From the NCBI RefSeq assembly GCF_034424645.1, contig NZ_CP139969.1, positions 2,790,001 to 2,854,000 on the forward strand: 64,000 nt of DNA, given 5' to 3'. The notes beneath the pieces are model-generated. The model searched no databases. It saw nothing but the letters and a program-made list of their open reading frames with translations, and was not told the DNA's origin. Below, piece after piece: positions 25,269-33,727 of the stretch; position 1 is the first letter of the stretch, and each line of letters starts with the position of its first letter. The position numbers were made by a program, and so were the translations under genes. The stretch comes from Bordetella avium. Its GTDB lineage: Bacteria > Pseudomonadota > Gammaproteobacteria > Burkholderiales > Burkholderiaceae_B.

Positions 25269-25319
25269 ATGGTTGGGAGTAAGCACAGCGCGGTCCTCGC
25301 GAAAGGACGGGCATCATGA
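25269..25319 (+). CDS. Candidate 16-codon leader peptide coupled to tctB
   Basis: ATG at 25269 is 9 nt after GGAGG (25255-25259), the strongest ribosome binding site in this region. The frame reads MVGSKHSAVLAKGRAS and its TGA overlaps the tctB ATG (ATGA). This geometry suggests translational coupling or leader control of the transporter genes. No conservation data are available here, so it remains a candidate. Confidence 0.4.
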   Translation: MVGSKHSAVLAKGRAS

Positions 25320-25744
25320 ATCTGAATAACCGCATCGTGGTTAGGGGTCTATTCATCATGCTGATCGGTATCGTGTTCGGAGGCGCGGCACTCCGCTACC
25401 CGATCGGTACGCTCAGCCGTTTTGGCCCTGGCCTGTTTCCACTCATCGTCAGCGGCCTGCTGGTTCTAATTGGCATAGCCACCATTGCGCGCGCCCGCTT
25501 TGCAGCCCCCGAGAAGCTTGACTACAACATCAAGAACATCGTGATCGTGCTGTCGGCGCTGATCGCCTTTGTCCTGGTCTCGCACTTCATCAATATGCTG
25601 CTGGGCATTGCCTGCCTCGTCTTTATTTCGACGCTGGCCGGCACGTCGTACTCCGTAGTTCGCAACCTGAAGATCACGGTAGGCCTGTGCGCCGTGGCCT
25701 TCGGATTCAAATACTTCCTCGGCTTGAGCCTGCCGCTGCTATGA
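25316..25744 (+). CDS. tctB: Tripartite tricarboxylate transporter, small permease subunit TctB
   Basis: 142 residues with four predicted transmembrane segments (near 10-30, 38-60, 75-110, 115-140). It opens with a TctB-type stretch GGAALRYPIGTLSRFGPGLFP, the region where the family carries its conserved GPGxFP. It is the small membrane partner of TctA in tctCBA transporters, which move citrate or related carboxylates into the cytoplasm. ATGA overlaps both the leader upstream and tctA downstream. No TctC binding protein gene is adjacent. Confidence 0.85.
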   Translation: MNLNNRIVVRGLFIMLIGIVFGGAALRYPIGTLSRFGPGLFPLIVSGLLVLIGIATIARARFAAPEKLDYNIKNIVIVLSALIAFVLVSHFINMLLGIACLVFISTLAGTSYSVVRNLKITVGLCAVAFGFKYFLGLSLPLL

Positions 25745-27231
25745 CTGAAATCCTCAACAATCTCGCATTCGGCTTCGAGCACGCGTTGACGCTGCAAAAC
25801 CTGATGTACTGCGCGCTGGGTTGCGTCGTGGGTACGCTAATCGGCTTGCTGCCCGGCCTGGGCCCGCTTTCGACCATCAGCCTGCTGCTGCCGCTGACCT
25901 ACTCCATCCCAACCGGCGGCGCCCTCATCATGCTGGCCGGTATTTACTACGGCGCGCAGTATGGTGACAGCGTCAGCGCCATCACGATGAAAATCCCGCA
26001 TGCCAGCAGCATCGTGGCCTGCATCGACGGTTATGCCATGAACCTCAAGGGCAAAACCGGTCTGGCGTTATTTACTGCCGGCGTGTCCAGCTTCATTGGC
26101 GGCACCGTCGCCATCGTGGTGCTGTCGACCATGGCGCCTGCGCTGGGCGAAGTCGGCCTGCTGTTCGGCCCCACCGACTACTGCGCGCTGATGCTGCTGG
26201 GCTTTTTTTGTGTGAGCTTCGTGAGCAGCGGCAACATGCTCAACGGTCTGGCCATGGCCATGATAGGCGTGCTGCTCGGGGTGGTGGGCACTGATGTCAA
26301 CACGGGCATGCCACGCTACACGATGGACCTGGCATTCCTGCAAGACGGCATCGGCCTGATCAGTATTGCCCTGGGCTGCTTCGGCATCGCGGAAATCGTC
26401 AAGAACCTCGATAACCGCAATACGCTGACACCGTTCAACGGCAAGATAAAGCTGATCCCGACCTGGCCCGAATTCAAGCGCATCATCCCCAGCGCCCTGC
26501 GCGGCAGCGTCATCGGCTCGGTGCTGGGCATTCTGCCTGGCGGCGGCCCGACGATCGCCCAATTCGCTGCCTATGCTGCGGACAAACGCTTTAGCAAGTA
26601 CCGCCAAGAAATCGGTACGGGCGCCATCGAAGGCGTGGCCGGTCAGGCTGCCGCCGACGAGGCCGCAGCACGCACCAGCTTCATTCCGCTCATGGCCATC
26701 GGCATCCCCGAAAACGCCGTCATGGCGCTGATGCTGGCGGCCTTCATCGTCAAGGGCATCCAACCCGGCCCCAACATGATAGGCACCCACCCTGACCTGT
26801 TCTGGGGCTTGGTGGCCAGCATGTGGATCGGCAACTGCTTTCTGCTGATCCTGAACGTGCCGCTGGTGCGCTACTGGCTGACGGTGTTCAAGATTCCCTA
26901 CACCGTGCTGTTCCCGTCGATTCTGTTTTTCTGCTGCATCGGCACCTACAGCATTAACAATAGCCTGGACGACATCTACATCACGGCCTGCTTCGGCTTC
27001 ATCGGCTATATCTTTATGCGCCTGGGGATGGAAGCGGCGCCGCTGATGCTGGGCTTTATTCTCGGCCCGATGCTGGAGGAAAACTTCCGGCGCGCAATGC
27101 TCCTGAGCCGTGGCGACTTTGGAGTCTTCGTCACCCGGCCCATTAGCGCTACGCTGCTTGGCGTCATCGCACTGATCGTTCTCTGGCAATTCCGGGGCTT
27201 TCTGCGCAAACAGTCACCCGAATTGCAGTAA
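25741..27231 (+). CDS. tctA: Tripartite tricarboxylate transporter, large permease subunit TctA
   Basis: 496 residues, about 10-12 transmembrane segments. Family motifs: GTLIGLLPGLGPLSTISLLLP near residue 37 (the Gly-rich TctA signature), YGAQYGDSVSAITMKIPHASS near 80, and ILPGGGPTIAQFAAYAADKR near 265, a second copy of the Gly-rich motif. The ATG at 25741 overlaps the tctB stop. The periplasmic TctC-type partner must be encoded elsewhere; Bordetella relatives have many such orphan binding proteins (Bug family). Substrate unknown. Confidence 0.9.
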   Translation: MTEILNNLAFGFEHALTLQNLMYCALGCVVGTLIGLLPGLGPLSTISLLLPLTYSIPTGGALIMLAGIYYGAQYGDSVSAITMKIPHASSIVACIDGYAMNLKGKTGLALFTAGVSSFIGGTVAIVVLSTMAPALGEVGLLFGPTDYCALMLLGFFCVSFVSSGNMLNGLAMAMIGVLLGVVGTDVNTGMPRYTMDLAFLQDGIGLISIALGCFGIAEIVKNLDNRNTLTPFNGKIKLIPTWPEFKRIIPSALRGSVIGSVLGILPGGGPTIAQFAAYAADKRFSKYRQEIGTGAIEGVAGQAAADEAAARTSFIPLMAIGIPENAVMALMLAAFIVKGIQPGPNMIGTHPDLFWGLVASMWIGNCFLLILNVPLVRYWLTVFKIPYTVLFPSILFFCCIGTYSINNSLDDIYITACFGFIGYIFMRLGMEAAPLMLGFILGPMLEENFRRAMLLSRGDFGVFVTRPISATLLGVIALIVLWQFRGFLRKQSPELQ

Positions 27232-27425
27232 GAAAATCATTAAGGCCACGCCGCCCCGGTGACAGGTTTCGCGCACCCTTCTCAGGCCGCTTCATCTCTG
27301 GCCAAGAAACCCTGGGGCGGCATTCTCTCAAAAGAAAAGGCAGTGCGGACGCGCTCTGCCTCGCTGAGGGCCGCTCACAAGTTCTCGCTGCGGCAGACCG
27401 GCCGCACTTTGGGCATAAACCGCGC

Positions 27426-28316
27426 TTAGCTGGCCGGCCTGCCCGTTCGCACGCGCCAGCCGCGCGGACGCAGCTCGCTCACGATAATACCCAGCACGAT
27501 CAGAGCGCCACCGAGCAGCGCCAGGGCCGGCAGACGCTCACCGGCAATTCGGCCAAAGACAGCGGCCCAGATGGGTTCACCGGCGTAAATGATGGCGGCA
27601 CGCGAAGGGTCTACCGTTTTTTGCGCCCAGTTCATCGTGGCTTGGATGATGGCGCTGGTCACGCCCAGGCCAATGGCCAGCGCGGCCAATTGCCAAGAAA
27701 ACTCAGGAATGGCCGTCTCGCCCGTCAAGGGCATGAGCAGAAAGGCAAACAGCGAGGCGAAACCCAGCTGCGCCACCGTCACGCGGCGCAGATTGACGCG
27801 AGGCGCGAAATGGCTGATGAGGATGATTTCGGCGGCAATGGCGAAAGCCCCTAACAGGGTCAGCGTCTGCCCGTAGGAAAATGACAGGCTGACATCGCCG
27901 CCAGCAAAGCAGACCAGGCCTGCAAAGGCGCACACCGCGCCCAACAAGCACATGACATGCGGACGCCGCCGCCACACCAGCCATTGCAATAACGGCACCA
28001 GGGGCACATAAAGACCGGTCAACATGCCGGACTCGGAGCTGGGGATGTGCCGCAGGCCCATCGTTTGCAAGCCATAGCCCAGGGTGATGGTCGAACCGAT
28101 GATCGCCCCTGCCATCAGATCCTGACGCGTCATGCCGGGCAAAATGCGCCAGCACAGCAGACCCACCGCCAGCGCAGCCGCGGCGAAACGGCAGCCGACA
28201 AAGAACAGCGCGCCGCTGAACTGCATGGCGTACTGCACTAATAGAAAGGTGCCGCCCCATACAACGGTGATCAGGATGAGGGCGAGCTCAGGCAGGCGTG
28301 AGGATGATATGCGCAT
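27426..28316 (-). CDS. EamA/DMT-superfamily transporter
   Basis: 296-residue inner-membrane protein with ten transmembrane segments in two EamA repeats (about 8-140 and 150-285). The first repeat has LALILITVVWGGTFLLVQ; the second has AIIYAGEPIWAAVFGRIAGE, the usual end-of-repeat motif. Members export amino acids or other metabolites. The ATG at 28316 is chosen; the longer frame lacks a plausible start. It is divergent from an XRE-cupin regulator, with a palindrome over the start codon, so local control is likely. Substrate unknown. Confidence 0.85.
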   Translation of the reverse strand: MRISSSRLPELALILITVVWGGTFLLVQYAMQFSGALFFVGCRFAAAALAVGLLCWRILPGMTRQDLMAGAIIGSTITLGYGLQTMGLRHIPSSESGMLTGLYVPLVPLLQWLVWRRRPHVMCLLGAVCAFAGLVCFAGGDVSLSFSYGQTLTLLGAFAIAAEIILISHFAPRVNLRRVTVAQLGFASLFAFLLMPLTGETAIPEFSWQLAALAIGLGVTSAIIQATMNWAQKTVDPSRAAIIYAGEPIWAAVFGRIAGERLPALALLGGALIVLGIIVSELRPRGWRVRTGRPAS

Positions 28317-28326
28317 TATATTGCGC
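28311..28326. promoter_or_regulatory. Palindrome in the EamA / XRE-cupin divergent region
   Basis: GCGCA (28311-28315), 6 nt, TGCGC (28322-28326). TGCGCA occurs on both sides. It overlaps the EamA start codon and lies about 70 bp upstream of the regulator's TTG, a natural repression site for the neighbouring HTH protein. Assignment is inference. Confidence 0.4.
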
Positions 28327-28393
28327 AGTATAGACAAGCTCTCGAATTCACGCAAAATGGTGTGCCCCACGCCAGTCCCGACAGGAGAAAAAT

Positions 28394-28927
28394 TTGTCCG
28401 AACCCGTCCTAGAACATGTCAGCGCCAATGTGCGCCGACTGCGCGCCGAACGCGGCCTGAGCCAAACGGCGCTGGCCGCAAGGGCTGGCCTGAGCCGGCG
28501 GATGATCGTGGGACTGGAAAGCGGGGAAGCCAATATCAGTCTGGCCAAACTGGGCCTGATCGCCACAGCGCTGGACGTGAATTTCATTGAGCTGGTGTCC
28601 TCGCCAGGGCAAACTCCAGGCGCGCTCACCTGGCGTGGTCTGCATCCGGGCAGCCAGGCCCATCTGGTGGCCTCTGCGCCAGGCAAGGCAAATACCGAAC
28701 TCTGGATATGGACGCTGGCGCCGGGCGAGCGATATCAAGCCGAACCCGATCCGCCAGGCTGGAGCGAAATACTTTACGTCATCGAGGGGGAATTAACGCT
28801 GCGCTATGAGGGTGTAACCCGATTGCTGGCAGCCGGTTCGGCCACGGCCTACGATAGCTGCGCGGACTATGCCTACCTGAACGAAGGCGAGACAGTGTTG
28901 CGTTTCACGCGCAATGTGGTGTATTGA
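28394..28927 (+). CDS. XRE-family regulator with C-terminal cupin domain
   Basis: 177 residues. The N-terminal HTH (about 8-62) contains RGLSQTALAARAGLSRRMI, then SGEANISLAKLGLIATALDV. The C-terminal RmlC-like cupin (about 95-172) has ELWIWTLAPGERYQAEPDPPGW and VIEGELTLRYEGV. This HTH-cupin layout is common in regulators that sense small amines, amino acids or sugars. The start is TTG at 28394 with AGGAG 6-7 nt before it; no ATG fits the family N-terminus. It is divergent from the EamA transporter, its likely target. Confidence 0.85.
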   Translation: MSEPVLEHVSANVRRLRAERGLSQTALAARAGLSRRMIVGLESGEANISLAKLGLIATALDVNFIELVSSPGQTPGALTWRGLHPGSQAHLVASAPGKANTELWIWTLAPGERYQAEPDPPGWSEILYVIEGELTLRYEGVTRLLAAGSATAYDSCADYAYLNEGETVLRFTRNVVY

Positions 28928-28933
28928 AAGCCC

Positions 28934-28969
28934 TTGACACTGGTCATAACGTGGTATCCACGCTACAAT
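28934..28969 (+). promoter_or_regulatory. Candidate promoter of the infA paralogue
   Basis: A consensus TTGACA at 28934-28939 is followed by TATCCA at 28955-28960 (15-bp spacer) and TACAAT at 28964-28969 (24-bp spacer). Neither spacing is ideal; TACAAT may work with a weak -35 instead. It would leave a leader of about 300 nt before the infA start. Confidence 0.35.
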
Positions 28970-29276
28970 TGCTTTAGTCTTATCCACAGGGTCTGAACAC
29001 CAATGGGTCGCCTGCGCGATCTCCCCTCCCCAGACCTAGCGGGCAGCATTGATACCGCTTCCCGCAGCTTCTTCCGGCAAGAACGCGTCTTGCCGCGACC
29101 AAGCCGCGCCTTACGGCGCACATTGCCCTCGCGGCGTGAGTACCCGCCTTATTGAGGCCCTTCCAGGGGCCGGCCCGTACCCGTGCCAGTCGCGACGCTG
29201 TTGCGCCGCACTGCTCTCTTGCGCTGGGCGTTTGGCGCATGCTCCGGCATGCGCGTACTAGAAAAGGAGTCTAACC
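28970..29276 (+). other. Long structured leader upstream of infA
   Basis: About 300 nt without a recognised gene. Successive stem-loops are visible: CGGCAAGA/TCTTGCCG (29077-29097 region), GGCCCTT/AGGGGCC (29156-29172 region) and GCATG/CATGC just before the ribosome binding site (AAAAGGAG near 29260). A 50-codon open frame (ATG 29003 to about 29155) is embedded but has no ribosome binding site. Control by RNA structure, for example by temperature, is inference. Confidence 0.4.
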
Positions 29277-29543
29277 ATGGCGAAAGAAGAACTCATCGAA
29301 CTCCAGGGCGTTGTTGACGAAGTGCTGCCCGACAGCCGCTATCGCGTCACCCTGGACAATGGTGTTGCAGTGGGCGCCTATGCCTCGGGCCGCATCCGCA
29401 AGCACCGTATCCGCATTCTGGCCGGTGACCGCGTCACGCTGGAAATGTCGCCCTACGACCTGACCAAGGGCCGCATCAACTTCCGTCACAAAGACGAGCG
29501 CCCCTCGTCTGCACCAGCCAATCGCAATTTCGTGCGCCGCTAA
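29277..29543 (+). CDS. infA: Translation initiation factor IF-1, extended paralogue
   Basis: 88 residues; the OB fold (about 1-70) has [35 protein letters not shown] and [13 protein letters not shown]. The basic, Ser/Pro-rich tail after residue 73 ([14 protein letters not shown]) makes it longer than the 72-residue IF-1 of the S10/spc ribosomal cluster. Beta-proteobacteria often carry such a second infA. IF-1 binds the 30S A site during initiation. It has AAGGAG before the ATG and a long structured leader. Its division of labour with the main IF-1 is not known from sequence. Confidence 0.93.
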   Translation: MAKEELIELQGVVDEVLPDSRYRVTLDNGVAVGAYASGRIRKHRIRILAGDRVTLEMSPYDLTKGRINFRHKDERPSSAPANRNFVRR

Positions 29544-29617
29544 GCCCAGCGAACTAGCCAGCTTCCCGGCCCGTTCTGGGCCAATCGCCGTGACCGCCGG
29601 CATGGGAAAATCGCGGT

Positions 29618-29911
29618 ATGAGTACGACGCATCCCGACCCCGCCGACGCTTTGCGCCAAGCCGCCGACCGCTTGGCGCGAGCGAGGCGGGCGCACGAACA
29701 CAGTGAGCGCGGCCTGACCCTCTTGATGCAGTCTCGCGAGAACTTCATCAATAGCTTGCGCCATACCGGCCTGAACTACGCCCAGGCCAAAACCAAATTC
29801 GATATCTGCCTAGACCAGCAGCGCGATATGCAGCAACGCATCGCCCGGGAGCTGGACTACGCCGAACGCCTGTATGCCCACCAGATTATGCAGGGCAGCC
29901 AGGCGCAATGA
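29618..29911 (+). CDS. Small hypothetical protein, helical
   Basis: 97 residues, no recognised family. Composition is Ala/Arg/Gln-rich with long predicted helices (DALRQAADRLARARRAHEHS; DICLDQQRDMQQRIARELDYAE), so a coiled coil is likely; no signal peptide or membrane segment. It follows infA by 74 bp in the same direction and ends 15 bp before the convergent M23 peptidase stop. Coding is supported by frame length and composition only. Confidence 0.55.
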   Translation: MSTTHPDPADALRQAADRLARARRAHEHSERGLTLLMQSRENFINSLRHTGLNYAQAKTKFDICLDQQRDMQQRIARELDYAERLYAHQIMQGSQAQ

Positions 29912-29926
29912 GCCGCAACGGCCCGC

Positions 29927-30778
29927 TTATTTGATGAACAAGGCCGGATCTACCCGGGCATCGTTCAGGCTGACGTTCCAGTGCAGATGCGGACCTGTGG
30001 CGCGACCCGTCGCGCCCACCTTGGCGACGACAGCGCCTCGCGCCACGTTGTCGCCTAGCTTCACATCGATAGCCGACAAATGCGCGAACATGCTGATCAA
30101 GCCCTGGCCATGATCAATAAACAGCGTTTTGCCATTGAAGAAATAATCTCCCACCAGCACGACCTTGCCAGCCGCTGGCGCACGCACCGGCGTGCCGGTC
30201 GGCACGGCGAAATCCAGACCAGAGTGCGGATTGCGTTCTTCGCCGTTGAAAAACCGGCGCAGCCCAAAAGGGCTGGACAGCCGCCCCCCTTGCACAGGGC
30301 GGTCAAGCAAGACGTTGCTGGGCGTGACATCGGCGCGAAAGGCCGCATAGGCGGCGTTCTGGGCCGCCAGCTCACGCTCGATGCGCTTGAGGTCCTCCGG
30401 ATCAGGATTGACCTGGCGGCGGTTCTTCAGCGTGATGTGCTGGGCCGCATAGTCTTTGGGACCGACCTTGAACGGGATATCGCGCGCACGCTGCCCGGCC
30501 TGCGCCTGCACAGCCAGCTTTTGCTCTCCCACCGGGGTTTTCAGGCCGATACCGACAATCGCCACCCAATCCTGATCGCTGTCGCGCACGACCAGCACTG
30601 GCCGGCCCTGAAAGCGCGCCTTGGGCGCCTGCTCCGACGCACCGAGCCCGATCACGGCCACACCGCCGGGCACGGGCTGGTTCAAACTGCGGGCGATAAA
30701 GCCGGCCGCCTGAACACCCGGTGCGGCGATCAGCGCAGCCAGGGCGCCAGCGATGATCTGGCGACGGCTCACAGACAC
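29927..30778 (-). CDS. M23-family peptidoglycan endopeptidase (LytM domain)
   Basis: 283-residue exported protein. An RR-containing signal (MSVSRRQIIAGALAALIAAP) resembles a Tat or Sec signal. The C-terminal LytM domain (about 165-275) keeps all zinc and catalytic motifs: NPHSGLDFAVPTGTPV (H-x3-D) and GPHLHW (H-x-H). The N-terminal half is a domain found in M23 proteins of this type (FKVGPKDYAAQHITLKNR). It is likely a periplasmic cell-wall hydrolase. It overlaps the upstream lipoprotein gene by 10 bp, so the two are co-translated. Confidence 0.9.
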   Translation of the reverse strand: MSVSRRQIIAGALAALIAAPGVQAAGFIARSLNQPVPGGVAVIGLGASEQAPKARFQGRPVLVVRDSDQDWVAIVGIGLKTPVGEQKLAVQAQAGQRARDIPFKVGPKDYAAQHITLKNRRQVNPDPEDLKRIERELAAQNAAYAAFRADVTPSNVLLDRPVQGGRLSSPFGLRRFFNGEERNPHSGLDFAVPTGTPVRAPAAGKVVLVGDYFFNGKTLFIDHGQGLISMFAHLSAIDVKLGDNVARGAVVAKVGATGRATGPHLHWNVSLNDARVDPALFIK

Positions 30779-31107
30779 AGATTGCCCGCCTCGGCCAGCG
30801 GCTGAGCGCGCTGCGCCAAGCGCGAGTTCAGCCGCACGTCGGTCTTGCCGCGATAGGTGCTGGCGCTGAGGACGGCCTCGACGCCCAAGGCGCCGTCGAC
30901 CGTCAGCTCAAAACCGTCACGCAACGGGTGTTGCTGAAATTTCACGCCCTGCCCTTTCCAGGCTGCTGCCACACACTCGATATAGTCTTGCGCGCTGCGC
31001 TGGGTGGAGCCGTAGAACACCGGATCCAGCGAGCTGAGGTCTTTGGCGGTGACACAGGCCGCCAGCGGCGCAGCCAAAGCCAGGATAAGGGCGATACGGA
31101 TAGACAT
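30769..31107 (-). CDS. Small putative lipoprotein, unknown function
   Basis: 112 residues from ATG 31107. The signal MSIRIALILALAAPLAAC ends in a lipobox (LAAC), so the mature protein should start at Cys18 and be lipid-anchored. The rest (YGSTQRSAQDYIECVAAAW and following) matches no family I recognise; two further Cys could form a disulfide. Its stop overlaps the M23 peptidase start by 10 bp, pointing to a joint role at the cell wall. Confidence 0.7.
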   Translation of the reverse strand: MSIRIALILALAAPLAACVTAKDLSSLDPVFYGSTQRSAQDYIECVAAAWKGQGVKFQQHPLRDGFELTVDGALGVEAVLSASTYRGKTDVRLNSRLAQRAQPLAEAGNLCL

Positions 31108-31162
31108 GAGGAATTCCAGACGGGAAAAAACTGCGGCCAATATACCGCAAGCCTTCAGACGC

Positions 31163-31795
31163 TCAGACGCTCGGCTGACGCTGGGCCGATTTCGGCCGGA
31201 ACGCCTTGACCACCTCGGAACGTGTCTCGATATAGGGGCCGCCGATCAGATCGATGCAATAAGGCACGGCAGCGAAAATCCCCGGCACGCGGGACGCCCC
31301 CGTCTCGTCTTTGAGACCCTCCAGGGTTTCGCGGATCGCCTTGGGCTGGCCGGGTAGATTGAGAATGAGCGCGGCGTGATCGGGGGTTTCACGCAGCACG
31401 CCCACCTGCCGCGACAAAATGGCCGTGGGCACGAATTGCAAGCTGATCTGGCGCATCTGCTCGCCGAAACCAGGCATTTCGCGGGTGGCCACAGCCCGTG
31501 TCGCCTCGGGCGTGACATCGCGCCGCGCCGGCCCGGTGCCGCCGGTCGTCAGCACTAGATCGCAACCCACCTGATCGACCAGTTCTATCAAGGCGGCGGA
31601 AATGGCCTCGGCGTCATCCGCCACCAGACGCTCGACCGCCCGCCAGGGCGAGGCCAGCGCCTGACCCAGCCATTCGCGCAGGGAAGGCAGGCCCTGATCG
31701 GTATACACCCCGGCGCTGGCACGGTCAGAAACCGAGACCAGGCCAACGATGAGTTCATCGGGATGGTTGCGAACAAGGGCCTGCGAACGCGTCAT
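31163..31795 (-). CDS. mog: Molybdopterin adenylyltransferase (MogA/MoaB family)
   Basis: Activates molybdopterin by adenylation before molybdenum insertion. 210 residues: N-terminal LVSVSDRASAGVYTDQGLPS, the nucleotide/MPT-binding loop LTTGGTGPARRDVTPEATRA (near 85) and LNLPGQPKAIRE near 145. This is a stand-alone MogA-type protein. No other molybdenum-cofactor genes are in the window. Divergent from pitA. Confidence 0.88.
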   Translation of the reverse strand: MTRSQALVRNHPDELIVGLVSVSDRASAGVYTDQGLPSLREWLGQALASPWRAVERLVADDAEAISAALIELVDQVGCDLVLTTGGTGPARRDVTPEATRAVATREMPGFGEQMRQISLQFVPTAILSRQVGVLRETPDHAALILNLPGQPKAIRETLEGLKDETGASRVPGIFAAVPYCIDLIGGPYIETRSEVVKAFRPKSAQRQPSV

Positions 31796-31909
31796 GGAAT
31801 GTCCATCAAAAAGAATCGGGAGTCAGCCGGAATGCTACCGCAACGGAGGCCGCCCGAGGGCAGGTCACAAATCTGCAATAATTCGGCCACTCCATATCGG
31901 CTCCATTCC

Positions 31910-33385
31910 ATGCTCGATCTCTTCTCTGGCCTTGACTTCTGGGTCGGTCTCAGCCTTGTGCTGGCACTGACTTTCGTACTGGCGTTTGAATTCATCAACG
32001 GCTTTCACGATACGGCCAATGCCGTAGCCACCGTAATCTATACCAAAGCCATGCCGCCCCATCTGGCCGTGGTGCTCTCCGGGATTTTCAACTTTCTCGG
32101 CGTGCTGCTGGGCGGCGTGGGCGTCGCCTACGCCATCGTCCATCTGCTGCCAGTGGAGCTGTTAATCCACGTCGATACCGGACGCGGACTGGTGATGGTT
32201 TTCGCCATGCTGGCGGCCGCCATCGCCTGGAATCTGGGCACCTGGTACTTCGGCATCCCGGCCTCCAGCTCGCACACCCTGATCGGCTCGATTCTGGGCG
32301 TGGGTCTGGCCAACGCCATGCTGACCGATCTGCCGCTAGGCGCGGGCGTGAACTGGAACAAGGCCATCGAAATCGGGCTGTCCTTGCTCGTTTCACCGGT
32401 AGCCGGTTTTGCCGTGGCGGCCGGCCTGCTGCTGCTCTTGAAACGCTATTTCCCGCTGTCCAAAATGCACAAGACGCCGGAACAGCGGCGCGAACTGGAT
32501 GCCAAGAAGCATCCGCCGTTCTGGAACCGGCTGGTGCTGGTGCTGTCGGCCATGGGCGTGAGCTTCGTGCATGGGTCCAACGATGGCCAGAAAGGCATCG
32601 GCCTCATCATGCTGGTCTTGATCGGCATCGTGCCGGCCAAGTTCGTGCTGGATGTGAACGCCACCCCCTATCAGATCGACCGCACGCGCGACGCGGTCTC
32701 GCATCTGTCCGCCTTGTATGAGCGCAACACCGATACGCTGGGCGAGTATCTGGCGCTGTCGCGGCCGGGCAAAGCCAGCGATCTCCCCGCCAATTTCCGC
32801 TGTGACGCACAACTGACCAGGGCCACCATCGACGCCGTGCAAAGCCGTCTGGCGGGGGTGCACAAGTATGCAGACCTGACGGCAGACGACCGCATCGCCG
32901 TGCGCCGCTACCTGCTCTGCCTGGACGACACGGCCAAAAAAGTCATGGCCCAGCCTAACCTGGACGCACGCGAACGCACTGATCTTCAGCGCCTGCGCGC
33001 CGATCTGACGTCCACCACGGAATATGCCCCGCTGTGGGTCATCGTCGCCGTGGCCCTGGCGCTGGGCATCGGCACCATGGTGGGCTGGCGCCGCGTCGTG
33101 CTGACCGTGGGTGAGAAAATCGGCAAGCAAGGCATGACCTATGCGCAAGGCATGGCTGCACAGGTAACGGCCGTAGGCGCCATCGGTCTGGCCAATGTAT
33201 TCAGCCTGCCGGTATCCACGACGCATGTGCTGTCGTCAGGCGTGGCCGGCACCATGGTGGCCAGCCGCAGCGGCCTGCAAGGCAACACCGTGCGCAACAT
33301 CCTGTTGGCCTGGATCTTCACCCTGCCCGCCTCCATGTTGCTGGCCGCGGGCCTGTTCTGGCTCGGGGTATTGTTTACCGGCTAG
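31910..33385 (+). CDS. pitA: Low-affinity inorganic phosphate transporter (Pit family)
   Basis: 491-residue inner-membrane phosphate (metal-phosphate):H+ symporter. Two PHO-4 halves carry the repeated signature: GFHDTANAVATVIYTKAM near residue 28 and SFVHGSNDGQKGIGLIMLVL near 218. A long cytoplasmic loop (about 245-365) between halves is typical of E. coli PitA-like proteins. The ATG at 31910 gives MLDLFSGLDF, close to known N-termini; the frame runs open to 31763, but that region overlaps the mog start and has no match. No phoU-like partner is adjacent. Confidence 0.92.
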   Translation: MLDLFSGLDFWVGLSLVLALTFVLAFEFINGFHDTANAVATVIYTKAMPPHLAVVLSGIFNFLGVLLGGVGVAYAIVHLLPVELLIHVDTGRGLVMVFAMLAAAIAWNLGTWYFGIPASSSHTLIGSILGVGLANAMLTDLPLGAGVNWNKAIEIGLSLLVSPVAGFAVAAGLLLLLKRYFPLSKMHKTPEQRRELDAKKHPPFWNRLVLVLSAMGVSFVHGSNDGQKGIGLIMLVLIGIVPAKFVLDVNATPYQIDRTRDAVSHLSALYERNTDTLGEYLALSRPGKASDLPANFRCDAQLTRATIDAVQSRLAGVHKYADLTADDRIAVRRYLLCLDDTAKKVMAQPNLDARERTDLQRLRADLTSTTEYAPLWVIVAVALALGIGTMVGWRRVVLTVGEKIGKQGMTYAQGMAAQVTAVGAIGLANVFSLPVSTTHVLSSGVAGTMVASRSGLQGNTVRNILLAWIFTLPASMLLAAGLFWLGVLFTG

Positions 33386-33388
33386 ACT

Positions 33389-33727
33389 TCAGCACAGCAG
33401 CAGCCCGCCGCCATAAGCCAGCAGCCCGGCGATCACCGCCAGGCCGCTGTTGCCAGACAGGCGGGCCGCCAGGGCGGTCACGGCCATGCCGGCCAGATAA
33501 GGCGCGATCTGTGCGACGCGCTGTTCGCCCCAGAGGTCGGGCACGATGACGGCGGCGGCAATCGCCGCCAACAGCACCGGCCCCAGCGCTGACAGCGCAG
33601 AGTCTTCCTGTGCAAGCTTGCGCAGCAGACGGTGGCGCGGCGGCAACATGAAGGGCAGGCCACGCGACAAATAGGTAACGGCGGCCATTGCCAACACGGC
33701 CACCCAGAAATCCAGACCGCTGGTCAT
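33389..33727 (-). CDS. azlD: AzlD-family branched-chain amino-acid exporter subunit
   Basis: 112 residues, three to four transmembrane segments. The opening VAVLAMAAVTYLSRGLPFML is typical AzlD. It is the small partner of AzlC, which overlaps it by 4 bp (ATGA). Convergent with pitA, only 3 bp between stops. Confidence 0.85.
   Translation of the reverse strand: MTSGLDFWVAVLAMAAVTYLSRGLPFMLPPRHRLLRKLAQEDSALSALGPVLLAAIAAAVIVPDLWGEQRVAQIAPYLAGMAVTALAARLSGNSGLAVIAGLLAYGGGLLLC

Noticed and set aside
29003..29155. 50-codon frame in the infA leader as a gene
   Set aside because: No Shine-Dalgarno sequence and Arg/Pro-rich composition; more likely a by-product of the GC-rich structured leader, though not excluded.
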